DNA from: Bartonella sp. M0177
GTDB taxonomy: Bacteria > Pseudomonadota > Alphaproteobacteria > Rhizobiales > Rhizobiaceae
Length of the DNA: 64,000 bases
Assembly: GCF_016102285.1 (NCBI RefSeq)
Contig: NZ_JACFOY010000001.1
Span: forward strand, 744,001 to 808,000
Direction of reading: 5' to 3'
Shown here: positions 19,653 through 27,917 of the stretch, in pieces
Layout: every line of letters begins with the position of its first letter
Position numbering within the stretch: position 1 is the first letter of the stretch
The notes under the pieces: model-generated
Database searches by the model: none
Seen by the model: the letters and a program-made list of their open reading frames with translations, nothing else
What the model was told of the DNA's origin: nothing
Translations under genes and position numbers: made by a program

Positions 19653-21728
19653 ATGATTGAAAAAATGTCCAACATCATTACGAACAAAAAGTTTTTAGTA
19701 CTCTATTTTTTATTGGTGCCGATTGTCATTTTTTTGTGTGGTTTGGGAAAAACACGTGCTCCTCATGACATATATGCGTTTTCGTTTTCGTCACAGTCTC
19801 CGGCAGTTTACCTAGGTTCATTTTTTAACCACAGCAAATCGAACGAACTGAGATTTGGCGATGGAACATATGATCAGTTTAGTGGAGCTATGATAGTTAA
19901 AAGGCAAAACGATCAGCTCCGCCCTTTGTTGTCATATCAACTTGATAAGACAAAATTGTTCCAAATGTTTTTTTTACACCCGGATGATCAAATTTGTTTT
20001 GATAGTGCCTGTAAAACTATCACTGCTGATGAAACATTGGGTGTTGTCTCGGACGGTGAGGATGTTTCAGTATCGAGCAGAGTTGCAAGAATAGAGGCTT
20101 CAGAGATTCCGAATTTTGAACCATTCTATGTTCATTCGGTGCTGCCTACAGATGTAGTTCTGGCAGATGCTTCAACGGGTGAAGCACGGCAAATATCGTT
20201 ATTCAATAATAAGAGGGTTGGTGTTGATTTTTATAAAAACACTTCAAATTATATATTTTCAAACCAGATAATGCTTCTTTTTTCTTCGATAATATCATCG
20301 TTATTTATTTATGGATTGATATTAATTTTATTAAAAGAATATCGTAATATAAATGTTTTTGATATATTGATATTTGTTCTAGTTTCTTTAGAATATTTAA
20401 TTTTATTTCCAGGTATATTTTCAGGTGACATCGTTTTTTTTGATATACCCTCTGGGAGATTTTCTACACATTTTTCTTCTATTTACATGATATATAATTA
20501 CATAGCGTTTATGTTTTGTTTGAAATTAATTCAGCTCCCTGTAGTTATTTGGACTGCTTTGACGTTTATAATTTTAGCACATGCGATTAAACACAAAATA
20601 ATTCGGGACATATTTTATTCCTTAATAATTTTTGTAATCTTATTATGTCCAATATATTACGCTATGACATTTGTTTCTCAAAGATATTTTGTTCCACAAA
20701 TTATAACGATATTATCTATATATTTCTTTTTTAAATCTATTTTTGTTGATGTGAAAAATAAACTAAATATAATAATTTCTATTTTTCTCATTACGATCGT
20801 AGTTTTACTGAGAAAAGAATATATAATCATTCCGATTTTCTATTTTGTTGTTTTGTTTTTTTATAGGAAGTTTATTATATCTAATACAAAACAGTTTTAT
20901 TTTCTTGGAGCGTTTTTCGTTTTTGTTGGCATTGTACTGGTTAACCACGTCGTTCCATCGCTTTTTCATGTAAATGTTTCGTATAGCAATCGTAGGTTGG
21001 AGATGGTATCTCTTGTGGATATGGTCAGACCATATGTACCTTGTTCTGGCAGTGCGGCGGAACGCAAACCGACTAAATCTTCTGTTTTGCTGGTTGAAGC
21101 CATTGACCTTGCAGGTAGTACTAAAGCTTATTGCGATAGTCCAACGAGTGAGTCCTATTTTTGGGGACCAGCTAATAATTCAATGATTGACGAATCCGAT
21201 CAACGAAAAGAAGCAAAGAAACTTAAAAAAGGACTTATTCGTTCGTTCTTTGAACAACCTATGCCTTCTTTTATGAGATTCAAAGATCGTGCGATTGCTA
21301 TCTTGAACAATAAAGTTTGGCATGTAACTGATAATTACAGTGAACGTGATCTGGAAAATGTATGGTTTTATAAGGGGACTGCGGATAGTTTTAATCTTGT
21401 TTTAGATAAGCCGACGTTAAGGCCTATGGAGCAGTTCGTAATTAAAATGGCGCACATGCTTAATCCGGATATCAATTATTGGAACTGGTCGTCTGCCTTC
21501 CTACTGTTGTTTGTGTATCCGGTTCTTTTTTATCGGTTGAGAGCTGTGTTTATCCTTAACTGCTCAATTATACTATTAGCGTGTGGTTCTATTTTTCTGT
21601 CTCCAACAGTTAATTGGGCATATATTGTTATGGTTCCGGTTTGGGTCTTTTTTGCTATTCCATTAGCTCTTATGGAAAAAGATTGGTTGAAGTCGCTTAA
21701 AGAAAAGAGAGAATCTATTGTTGCATAG
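19653..21728 (+). CDS. Large polytopic membrane protein of a surface-glycan operon
   Basis: A 691-residue protein I cannot assign to a family. One helix near residues 15-32 is followed by a 165-residue domain likely outside the membrane, then about nine closely spaced helices (roughly 205-435), a second non-membrane domain of about 150 residues with three cysteines, and three C-terminal helices. This plan resembles GT-C glycosyltransferases or polysaccharide polymerases. Its place ahead of GtrA-like and GT2 genes makes a glycan role likely. Codon use is very AT-rich: bases 20281-20340 hold only 10 G or C. ATG 19653 is preferred to TTG 19647. Confidence 0.65.
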   Translation: MIEKMSNIITNKKFLVLYFLLVPIVIFLCGLGKTRAPHDIYAFSFSSQSPAVYLGSFFNHSKSNELRFGDGTYDQFSGAMIVKRQNDQLRPLLSYQLDKTKLFQMFFLHPDDQICFDSACKTITADETLGVVSDGEDVSVSSRVARIEASEIPNFEPFYVHSVLPTDVVLADASTGEARQISLFNNKRVGVDFYKNTSNYIFSNQIMLLFSSIISSLFIYGLILILLKEYRNINVFDILIFVLVSLEYLILFPGIFSGDIVFFDIPSGRFSTHFSSIYMIYNYIAFMFCLKLIQLPVVIWTALTFIILAHAIKHKIIRDIFYSLIIFVILLCPIYYAMTFVSQRYFVPQIITILSIYFFFKSIFVDVKNKLNIIISIFLITIVVLLRKEYIIIPIFYFVVLFFYRKFIISNTKQFYFLGAFFVFVGIVLVNHVVPSLFHVNVSYSNRRLEMVSLVDMVRPYVPCSGSAAERKPTKSSVLLVEAIDLAGSTKAYCDSPTSESYFWGPANNSMIDESDQRKEAKKLKKGLIRSFFEQPMPSFMRFKDRAIAILNNKVWHVTDNYSERDLENVWFYKGTADSFNLVLDKPTLRPMEQFVIKMAHMLNPDINYWNWSSAFLLLFVYPVLFYRLRAVFILNCSIILLACGSIFLSPTVNWAYIVMVPVWVFFAIPLALMEKDWLKSLKEKRESIVA

Positions 21729-22170
21729 ACTTAATTCTTTCAATCGGTCATTTTTGAGATTTGCCTTTATCTCCGGATGCGGGTGGCTTATTGACTTTTG
21801 TCTTATGTTGGCGATGGTCTTTTTATTCAGCCTTAATGTTGGCACGGCAAATTTCATATCGTCTTTTGTCGCCGTGACTTTTGTCTGGTTTGTTGCTCTA
21901 AGAATGGTTTTTACAAAAAAATACAAAGGAAATAGCTTTTTTTTGGCTATGTATTGGGGGGGGCAATTTGTATCAATTCTGTTTTATTCGTATTTAATAT
22001 CGCAGTTCGTAAATAACGCTTATTTTATTGAGTTGTCGAGGTTTCTTCACATCGAGTGGCAGGCGCTAGCAAAAGTCATTATCACGCCTTTTAATCTCAT
22101 AACGAATTTTCTTTTTATGTTTTATCTCACCCGTTTTATGGAAAAGAAAGGTCTGATAATTGGAAAATAA
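21718..22170 (+). CDS. GtrA-family membrane protein
   Basis: A 150-residue protein with four membrane helices and the GtrA pattern: FLRFAFISGCGWLIDFCLM at the start and NLITNFLFMFYLTRF at the end. GtrA proteins are thought to flip undecaprenyl- or polyprenyl-linked sugars or otherwise assist their transfer. It starts with TTG inside the end of the preceding gene (11-base overlap) and itself overlaps the next gene by 11 bases, which shows a tight operon. The sugar is unknown. Confidence 0.85.
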   Translation: MLHRLNSFNRSFLRFAFISGCGWLIDFCLMLAMVFLFSLNVGTANFISSFVAVTFVWFVALRMVFTKKYKGNSFFLAMYWGGQFVSILFYSYLISQFVNNAYFIELSRFLHIEWQALAKVIITPFNLITNFLFMFYLTRFMEKKGLIIGK

Positions 22171-22981
22171 GCCACGCATTCTCGTGTTCATTCCCGCTTA
22201 TCGTTGTGCTCCTCAAATAGGACGGGTGCTTTCGCAATTCGATGATGAAGTTCAAAAATGGGTGGATACGGTGATGGTCGTTGATAACCGGTCGCCTGAT
22301 GATACACAGGACAAAGCTATTTTCTCAGGGCGCGACCAACTGGATCATTGTCGATTCATTGTATGGGAAAATGCCGATAATTACGGACTTGGCGGGTCTC
22401 ACAAAGTGGCGTTCCAATATGCGATTCAACATGGTTATGACTATCTTGTCGTTTTGCATGGTGACGATCAGGCAGATATCAAAGATTTGCTACCATTTCT
22501 GAAGCAGGGAATGCATTTGGAAAATGATTGTCTTCTGGGAGCTCGCTTTATGACGGATAGCAAGCTTGAAGGCTATTCGGCATTTCGCACATTCGGTAAT
22601 CGTGTTTATAATTGGCTGTTTTCAGTGGTAGCATTCCATCGGATTTACGACTTGGGTTCCGGTCTCAATGTTTACCGGTTGGATAAATTTAAGGAATTCT
22701 ATTATAAAAAATTTCCGGATGATTTGACTTTTAACTATGTAATGTTACTTGGCAGTTATAACAAAGGGCAGAAAGTACGATTTTTCCCGATTACGTGGCG
22801 TGAAAGCGATCAGGTTTCCAATGTCCGCTTGTTTCGTCAAGCTTTCAAGGTTCTTCAGTTGTTGGGAAAATATTTTTTTATGCGTGCGCGTTTTTTAAAC
22901 TCCGACATGAGAACGGTTAAACATGCATCATACACAGGAAAAATTGTATTCACCACGCAAAAAGATGAAGACAGTCAATGA
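22160..22981 (+). CDS. Family 2 glycosyltransferase (DPM1-like)
   Basis: A 273-residue GT2 enzyme with the N-terminal Rossmann-like fold: ILVFIPAYRCAPQIG, then VVDNRSPDDTQ, and the metal-binding region VVLHGDDQADIKDL (HGDDQAD in the usual DxD position). The C-terminal RESDQVSNVRLFRQAFKVL resembles polyprenyl-phosphate glycosyltransferases. Unlike GtrB it lacks the two C-terminal membrane helices, so it may rely on the neighbouring membrane proteins. It starts with TTG, overlaps GtrA, and its stop overlaps the next start as ATGA. Confidence 0.85.
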   Translation: MENKPRILVFIPAYRCAPQIGRVLSQFDDEVQKWVDTVMVVDNRSPDDTQDKAIFSGRDQLDHCRFIVWENADNYGLGGSHKVAFQYAIQHGYDYLVVLHGDDQADIKDLLPFLKQGMHLENDCLLGARFMTDSKLEGYSAFRTFGNRVYNWLFSVVAFHRIYDLGSGLNVYRLDKFKEFYYKKFPDDLTFNYVMLLGSYNKGQKVRFFPITWRESDQVSNVRLFRQAFKVLQLLGKYFFMRARFLNSDMRTVKHASYTGKIVFTTQKDEDSQ

Positions 22982-23862
22982 GGTACATTTTATCTTTTAT
23001 AGTCTGTCTTTCGGGATTGGCTGCATTGATCTGGCTTTGGTATTTAAGTCCAATGATCCGGCAGACGATCAGCCAGCCGGACATTTTTAAACCGCTTCTC
23101 ATTATTTTTCTTTATTTGTTGAGCCATGTATTGCGCATGGTTCGACTTGCTAACCTTACTTTAGACCAACGTCGAAAAATACCTGAACTGTTGTTGGCTC
23201 ATATCATCGCATCTTTTCCGGCAGCCGTTATTCCTCTAAAATTAGGGGAGCTTTTTCGAATTGGAGCTTTTTACATCGTATTCGACGGACAACAAAAAGC
23301 ACTTGCTATCTGGCTTATAGAAAGAATCGGCGATGTTTTGACGTTGATTTTATTTATTTCGCTGTTAGGGGCCGTCGGCGTTGAAATACCGCAAACTGTG
23401 CGTAACGTATTTATCGTGTTTTCGGCAGTCTCCATTTTAGCACTCCTTGGATTATACTCTTTGTCTCATACTTTTGTTTTTCTTAACCGATATCTGGTGC
23501 TTACAAGTTCTTCAGATCGGGGATTACGTCTGTTGAAATTGAGCTACGTTTTTAAACAGTTCGAGCTAACGATACGCGATTGCTTGAAAGGCCGGGTCGC
23601 CGCATTTTGTTTATCGTCTGCACTCATCTGGATCTTTGAGATATTGGCTTATTCCTGTTTTATGTCACAAGTATCCGATCGTGATATGCTGTCAGACAGT
23701 TCATTCGCTTTCGGACTTTTTGGAAGCCTTAGCAATCAGGTTCATGGTGCCGGACAAGGGTTCGGCTTTTTCCAATCTTTCTCATTGGCATGTCTTACAT
23801 TATGCGGCACTATCATCTTTTTAGTTTTTAATTTTTTGAAGCTTGGAAAGCAACCGCGATGA
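22978..23862 (+). CDS. Flippase-like membrane protein (LPG synthase TM / YbhN family)
   Basis: A 294-residue polytopic protein with about seven helices. The motif AAVIPLKLGELFRIGAFY near residue 82 and LIERIGDVLTLILF near residue 119 match the lysylphosphatidylglycerol-synthetase TM / UPF0104 family, which includes lipid flippases without the synthetase domain. In a glycan operon it may move a lipid-linked intermediate. It overlaps genes on both sides by 4 bases (ATGA and ATGA-like junctions). Confidence 0.75.
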   Translation: MRYILSFIVCLSGLAALIWLWYLSPMIRQTISQPDIFKPLLIIFLYLLSHVLRMVRLANLTLDQRRKIPELLLAHIIASFPAAVIPLKLGELFRIGAFYIVFDGQQKALAIWLIERIGDVLTLILFISLLGAVGVEIPQTVRNVFIVFSAVSILALLGLYSLSHTFVFLNRYLVLTSSSDRGLRLLKLSYVFKQFELTIRDCLKGRVAAFCLSSALIWIFEILAYSCFMSQVSDRDMLSDSSFAFGLFGSLSNQVHGAGQGFGFFQSFSLACLTLCGTIIFLVFNFLKLGKQPR

Positions 23863-25325
23863 CTGCAATGAAGAGTGATTTGGTGATTATTATCGACGAT
23901 CGCGAATGGGTGCCCGAAGTTTTAAGAAGTATCGTCGGCCATAGGCGCTTTGGAGATATTACACTACGTCGCCGCAAATTATATCAAACACTGGTCGACA
24001 GTTTGCCCAATTCCATGCGGGATAATGTTTTTCATTTAACCCAAAACGATGACTGCAAAGCATTGCATGATTTGTTTTCTGCCTCGAAAACGCGTATTTC
24101 AGCTTTCATCATTTCGACCAGAGCTGCTTTTCCGGATAGTAGCGAACTTGAAAAACTTGTATTGCGGTTGCCTTATGCTTATGAAAATTTTACTGACAAG
24201 CGTTTTCAGCCGCTTTTGGCCTATTTCTATGACATGCATGATCTCATAGAAATGTGGGATATGTTTTCATGTTCGCCAATTACTCAATGGGAAAAATTCT
24301 GGAACGATGAAGCCCAACTGGAAGTCAACCGTCCAATAGATCTGGCAAAAATTAGCGATTTTTTACAATATTCATCGGGCTCGACAGAAACCCGTCATTT
24401 CAACAGTGTGAAAATTGATTCACTGTACTATACAAAGTCTTCTCACGATCGAAATAAAATGAAGGCTGAATATTGTTTTTATCATTTGGCATCCGAAAGG
24501 ATGAAGCCATGGTTTGTCGAGACATTTGATTTTAAAGAAGATAACGATCAAAGTTCTTACCGGATGATGCGTTATTATTTTGCTGATGCAGCGCTTCAAT
24601 GGATTCACAATGCATTTACAGAAGAAACCTTTTTGCCCTTTATTCAACGGATAATGGCTTTTCTATCCGATCGTCCGCAAAAAGCCATTGATCGTGATGA
24701 GATGTTACAGACAACGCACGAGTTGTATGTCGACAAAGTCGAAAAAAGAATAAAACAATTTTTAGATAATAGTTTGGGGCAAAAGATCAATTTGCAATTG
24801 TCTGCATCTGATGCAGGATTCGAGATCAAACATTTACAGTCCCGCTATCTTGATATTTATAGAAGCGTAGAGAAAAAATTATTCTTGGATCACCTCTCTT
24901 TTGGACATGGGGATCCATGTTTTTCCAATATCCTGTATGACCAGACTCACCATTTTCTGAAGTTTATTGATCCGAAAGGGGCTGTACGAGAGGAACAATT
25001 GTGGACGCATCCTTTCTATGACCTTTGCAAGATCTCACACAGTGTTCTTGGAAATTATGATTTCATAAATAATGACCTGTTCCAGGTATCGTTTGACGAT
25101 AAAAATCGTTTGCGTCTTGATTTAAAGTGTCCTGATAATCAGAAATTGAAAAATATCTTTATAGAAGAAATAAAAAAACAAAAATTGGATATCAAGCTCA
25201 TCCGTTTGTGTGAAGCTTCACTTTTTCTCTCGATGTTACCACTCCATTTGGATCATCCGAATAAAGTCATGGCATTTATTTTAACGGCAAAAAAAATACT
25301 TGATGAGGTTCAAGGTGAACAGTGA
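23859..25325 (+). CDS. APH-fold phosphotransferase-like protein
   Basis: A 488-residue soluble protein. Its C-terminal half has the kinase signature of aminoglycoside/choline phosphotransferases: FGHGDPCFSNILYD near residue 348, followed by KFIDPKGAV near residue 367, supplying catalytic Asp, Asn and the metal-binding Asp. The N-terminal 180 residues have no recognised fold. Its neighbours are a HAD phosphatase-like and a nucleotidyltransferase gene, so it probably phosphorylates a small molecule that is then nucleotide-activated for the surface glycan. The substrate is unknown. Confidence 0.65.
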   Translation: MTAMKSDLVIIIDDREWVPEVLRSIVGHRRFGDITLRRRKLYQTLVDSLPNSMRDNVFHLTQNDDCKALHDLFSASKTRISAFIISTRAAFPDSSELEKLVLRLPYAYENFTDKRFQPLLAYFYDMHDLIEMWDMFSCSPITQWEKFWNDEAQLEVNRPIDLAKISDFLQYSSGSTETRHFNSVKIDSLYYTKSSHDRNKMKAEYCFYHLASERMKPWFVETFDFKEDNDQSSYRMMRYYFADAALQWIHNAFTEETFLPFIQRIMAFLSDRPQKAIDRDEMLQTTHELYVDKVEKRIKQFLDNSLGQKINLQLSASDAGFEIKHLQSRYLDIYRSVEKKLFLDHLSFGHGDPCFSNILYDQTHHFLKFIDPKGAVREEQLWTHPFYDLCKISHSVLGNYDFINNDLFQVSFDDKNRLRLDLKCPDNQKLKNIFIEEIKKQKLDIKLIRLCEASLFLSMLPLHLDHPNKVMAFILTAKKILDEVQGEQ

Positions 25326-25713
25326 TACTCCTCTTATTGACGGCACATTGATTGTTGACGTTGACGGTACGCTTTGTGCATTAAAGACGCCTGAACAATC
25401 CTATTCTGATGTCACGCCGAATTTGCCACTCATTGAAAAGCTTCGTCATTATCAGTCCAAGGGGTACAAAATCCTCCTTTTCACCTCTAGAAATATGAAG
25501 ACCTACAAAGGAAATTTGGCAGAGATTAACAAATATACCGCTCCTATTCTTCTCGAATGGCTTGATAAATGGAGCGTTCCTTATGATGAAATTCTATTCG
25601 GTAAGCCATGGCCGCGCAAAAACGGTTTTTACATTGATGATCGCGCAATAAGACCAGATGAATTCTTGAAATTGAGCGAAGAAGAAATTCATGCGCTACT
25701 GAGGGAGAAATAA
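25315..25713 (+). CDS. HAD-superfamily hydrolase, capsule-biosynthesis type
   Basis: A short (132-residue) HAD protein: IVDVDGTLCAL carries the nucleophile and acid/base aspartates, LLFTSRNMK provides motif II, and FYIDDRAIRPDE motif IV. Small capless HADs like this occur in capsule and LPS loci beside nucleotidyltransferases and may remove a phosphate during precursor synthesis. GTG 25315 is chosen because GAGG lies 6 bases upstream; ATG 25303 is an alternative. It overlaps the APH-like gene by 11 bases and ends 1 base before the next start. Confidence 0.75.
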   Translation: MNSDTPLIDGTLIVDVDGTLCALKTPEQSYSDVTPNLPLIEKLRHYQSKGYKILLFTSRNMKTYKGNLAEINKYTAPILLEWLDKWSVPYDEILFGKPWPRKNGFYIDDRAIRPDEFLKLSEEEIHALLREK

Positions 25714-25714
25714 T

Positions 25715-26518
25715 TTGTCACGTACCATAGTTATTACAATGGCGGGCTTGGGAAGTCGTTTTCGTAAAGCAGGGTATGGAGTTCCAAAGTATGAGATTGA
25801 GGCTCACGGAAGATTACTCTTCGATTGGTCGTTATTATCGCTCAAAAACTTTTATAGCGGCAGTAGGGTTGTCTATGTGTGCCTTAAAGAAAATAACGCG
25901 TCCGGTTTCTTGACGAGAAAAAGTGAGGCGCTCGGGCTTAACGACATTCGCATTGTTGAAATTGATAAGTTGACAGACGGGCAGGCAACGAGCGCGATAT
26001 TATCTTCTGAACATTGGTTACCAAATTCCGAGTTACTGATTTACAATATTGATACCTATGTCGAACCCGATGTCCTAAGCCCTCAATCGATTAGAAAAAA
26101 TTCTGACGGATGGGTACCATGTTTCCGTGCAAATGGGGACCATTGGAGCTTCCTTTTGCCGGACCAACAAGGATGGGCAGAAAAACTTATAGAGAAGAAA
26201 CGCATATCTGATTACGCGACTATCGGGCTTTATTGGTTTAAGTCGGGCGAAGATTATATAGCTGCATATAACCGGTATTTTTCTCATGCCGATAATCTTG
26301 TTCAAGGTGAACGGTATATTGCACCACTCTATAACACTCTTATTGAAAACGGGATGAAAGTGTCCTTTTCAGATATTCCAATTAACAAAGTTCATGCTCT
26401 TGGAACTCCTGATGAATTGAATGCATTTTTAGCCGATTTTAAGCCGGAATGGGATCCTGCATATAGCTTAAAAAATAACGATGAAGAACTCCGAATTGAC
26501 CACAAGGCGACGAAATAA
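25715..26518 (+). CDS. Nucleotidyltransferase-like protein (sugar/polyol phosphate)
   Basis: A 267-residue protein of the NTP-transferase fold. It opens with VITMAGLGSRFRKAGYGVPK, the nucleotide-binding loop with the catalytic Arg and the PK lysine, and has YNIDTYVEPD near residue 109 as the metal-binding Asp. It probably makes an NDP- or CMP-activated sugar or alcohol for the glycan; the substrate cannot be told. It starts at TTG with GAGGGAG upstream, just after the HAD gene. Its stop overlaps a small downstream start as TAATG. Confidence 0.75.
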   Translation: MSRTIVITMAGLGSRFRKAGYGVPKYEIEAHGRLLFDWSLLSLKNFYSGSRVVYVCLKENNASGFLTRKSEALGLNDIRIVEIDKLTDGQATSAILSSEHWLPNSELLIYNIDTYVEPDVLSPQSIRKNSDGWVPCFRANGDHWSFLLPDQQGWAEKLIEKKRISDYATIGLYWFKSGEDYIAAYNRYFSHADNLVQGERYIAPLYNTLIENGMKVSFSDIPINKVHALGTPDELNAFLADFKPEWDPAYSLKNNDEELRIDHKATK

Positions 26519-26643
26519 TGTATTCGGGGGAGCATCCGAAGCACACTATTTACGGCTATCAAAGTGACTTTCTTTTTCGGATGCAAAGCCTTTCAAGAAA
26601 AATGATTCTTCTTGCAAAACTAAAAAAATTAAAGGGGAAATAG
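26518..26643 (+). CDS. Possible coupled 41-residue ORF at the operon end
   Basis: ATG 26518 shares its A with the nucleotidyltransferase stop (TAATG), so ribosomes could re-initiate. The 41-residue product is basic (ending in LLAKLKKLKGK) and resembles nothing I know. It may be a real small protein or the scrap of a lost gene. Given the decayed-looking sequence after it, the second is as likely. Confidence 0.25.
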   Translation: MYSGEHPKHTIYGYQSDFLFRMQSLSRKMILLAKLKKLKGK

Positions 26644-27328
26644 AAACCAGAATTGCGATGGTTGAATTTGCAAAAACAGTAAGTTAGCCAACACTTATTG
26701 CATTGCTCTATATCATGAAATGGTGGAAGCAAGCGCCACCTTGCTGATGTAACAGGTTAATTTCCTGATTGATGTGCAAAGACTCCATGTGAAAAGGAGC
26801 TTTCGACATCGTCTCATGGAAAAGTTCGTAAGCTAGACAGTTTGGTGGCTGAACATCTCTCCCGAAAGTTGTTCAGCGTCATCAATGAGCGACCGGTTTA
26901 ATGCATGAAACAGGATGAGTCTGAGGGCTTTGTAAATTTTAAATAATGAAAAATTCATTTGTCATGCTTCATCAAAATCGTTTCAAACTATTTGAATTAT
27001 CTTATCTCCCGTGGACAAGATTCCCCAAAATAGCATGATAAAATTTCATGTGGTTGATAAGACACGTCAATCCGATCGAAATCTCATTAAAAGCAGTGAG
27101 GTGGTCTTACGCATTTGAAGGGAGATCCGGTAATTTTAAACTTCGGCTGTAGGCGAGCAGCTTAGCTTCAGGAATAACCATATTTTCTGTTTAAGAAACA
27201 ATATGTTCCAGTTTTAAAAATCGATTTCCAGTTCCGTTATAGAAACGCGCCTCTGTTGTCTGTTGTGTTTTTTCGGTGAATTCGTAGAGAATAACGTTGC
27301 TTCAAAAAATTACAGTCGCGGTCTGAAA
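26644..27328. other. Gene-free stretch at the right edge of the glycan island
   Basis: About 685 bases in which I see no plausible coding frame, RNA gene or repeat. Composition is AT-rich like the island. It separates the plus-strand glycan operon from a convergent minus-strand glycosyltransferase-like gene. It may hold decayed genes. Confidence 0.5.
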
Positions 27329-27832
27329 TTATTGGCTGGAATCCAAAATCTGTATAGGCAAGGTGACAGGATTAAGCTTTCGCAAATATTTTTGTAATGG
27401 CTTTTGATTATCATAAATCGATGAAATCTGGTTTTTGGTAATAAGAAGCCCGCCTTCAAGCTGGCGATTTAACCCCAAAAATTGGCGTAATTTTGTAAAC
27501 TTTTTCGTTCCAATTACTCGAAATTGGGCTGGTCTTGTCTCCTTCTCGACATAACGGCTTAAAATTTCCCGCCATTGGTCGAGTAAACGTGCACCTGGTG
27601 CCAGAAAAAGCAACCATTTGCTTTTGGCAGCCATAATCGCCCCGCCTAGTGTGCTTTTGGGGAGATAGCGACAGCCGGTATCATTGGCAACAGTCTGCAA
27701 GACATTGCTGTGATTTTCAGACCAAAGAATGACCTCGCTAACAAGACCGAACACGCTCCCCGATACAAGCATTGCTAGTGTATCGGCAAGAGGATCAATA
27801 TCTTCATTCGCGTGAATAATTACGCTAACCAT
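27329..27832 (-). CDS. Short glycosyltransferase-like protein
   Basis: A 167-residue protein with a GT2-like N-terminus (MVSVIIHANEDIDPLADTLA) and the segment GGAIMAAKSKWLLFLAPGARL, which matches the position of the acceptor or metal site in GT2 enzymes but lacks a DxD. It is about half the normal GT-A length. A comparable short protein is found next to PA0069-type radical SAM genes in other Rhizobiales, so it belongs to the backbone rather than the island. Activity is doubtful. It is divergent from the radical SAM gene, with an 85-base gap. Confidence 0.6.
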   Translation of the reverse strand: MVSVIIHANEDIDPLADTLAMLVSGSVFGLVSEVILWSENHSNVLQTVANDTGCRYLPKSTLGGAIMAAKSKWLLFLAPGARLLDQWREILSRYVEKETRPAQFRVIGTKKFTKLRQFLGLNRQLEGGLLITKNQISSIYDNQKPLQKYLRKLNPVTLPIQILDSSQ

Positions 27833-27917
27833 AGTGTTTCAATTAAAGCATTATTCTTGCAAAAGCACGAAAATTTATGTTCTTGTTTTGTTCCGATCAA
27901 CATGATAAATCGGAAGA

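Noticed and set aside
19653-22981. A classical phage gtrA-gtrB-gtr serotype-conversion cassette
   Set aside because: The GT2 lacks GtrB membrane helices, gene order differs, no integrase or attachment site is seen, and further glycan genes follow.
26644-27328. tRNA or ncRNA in the gap
   Set aside because: No cloverleaf, T-loop (GGTTCGA-type) motif or strong structured element could be found.
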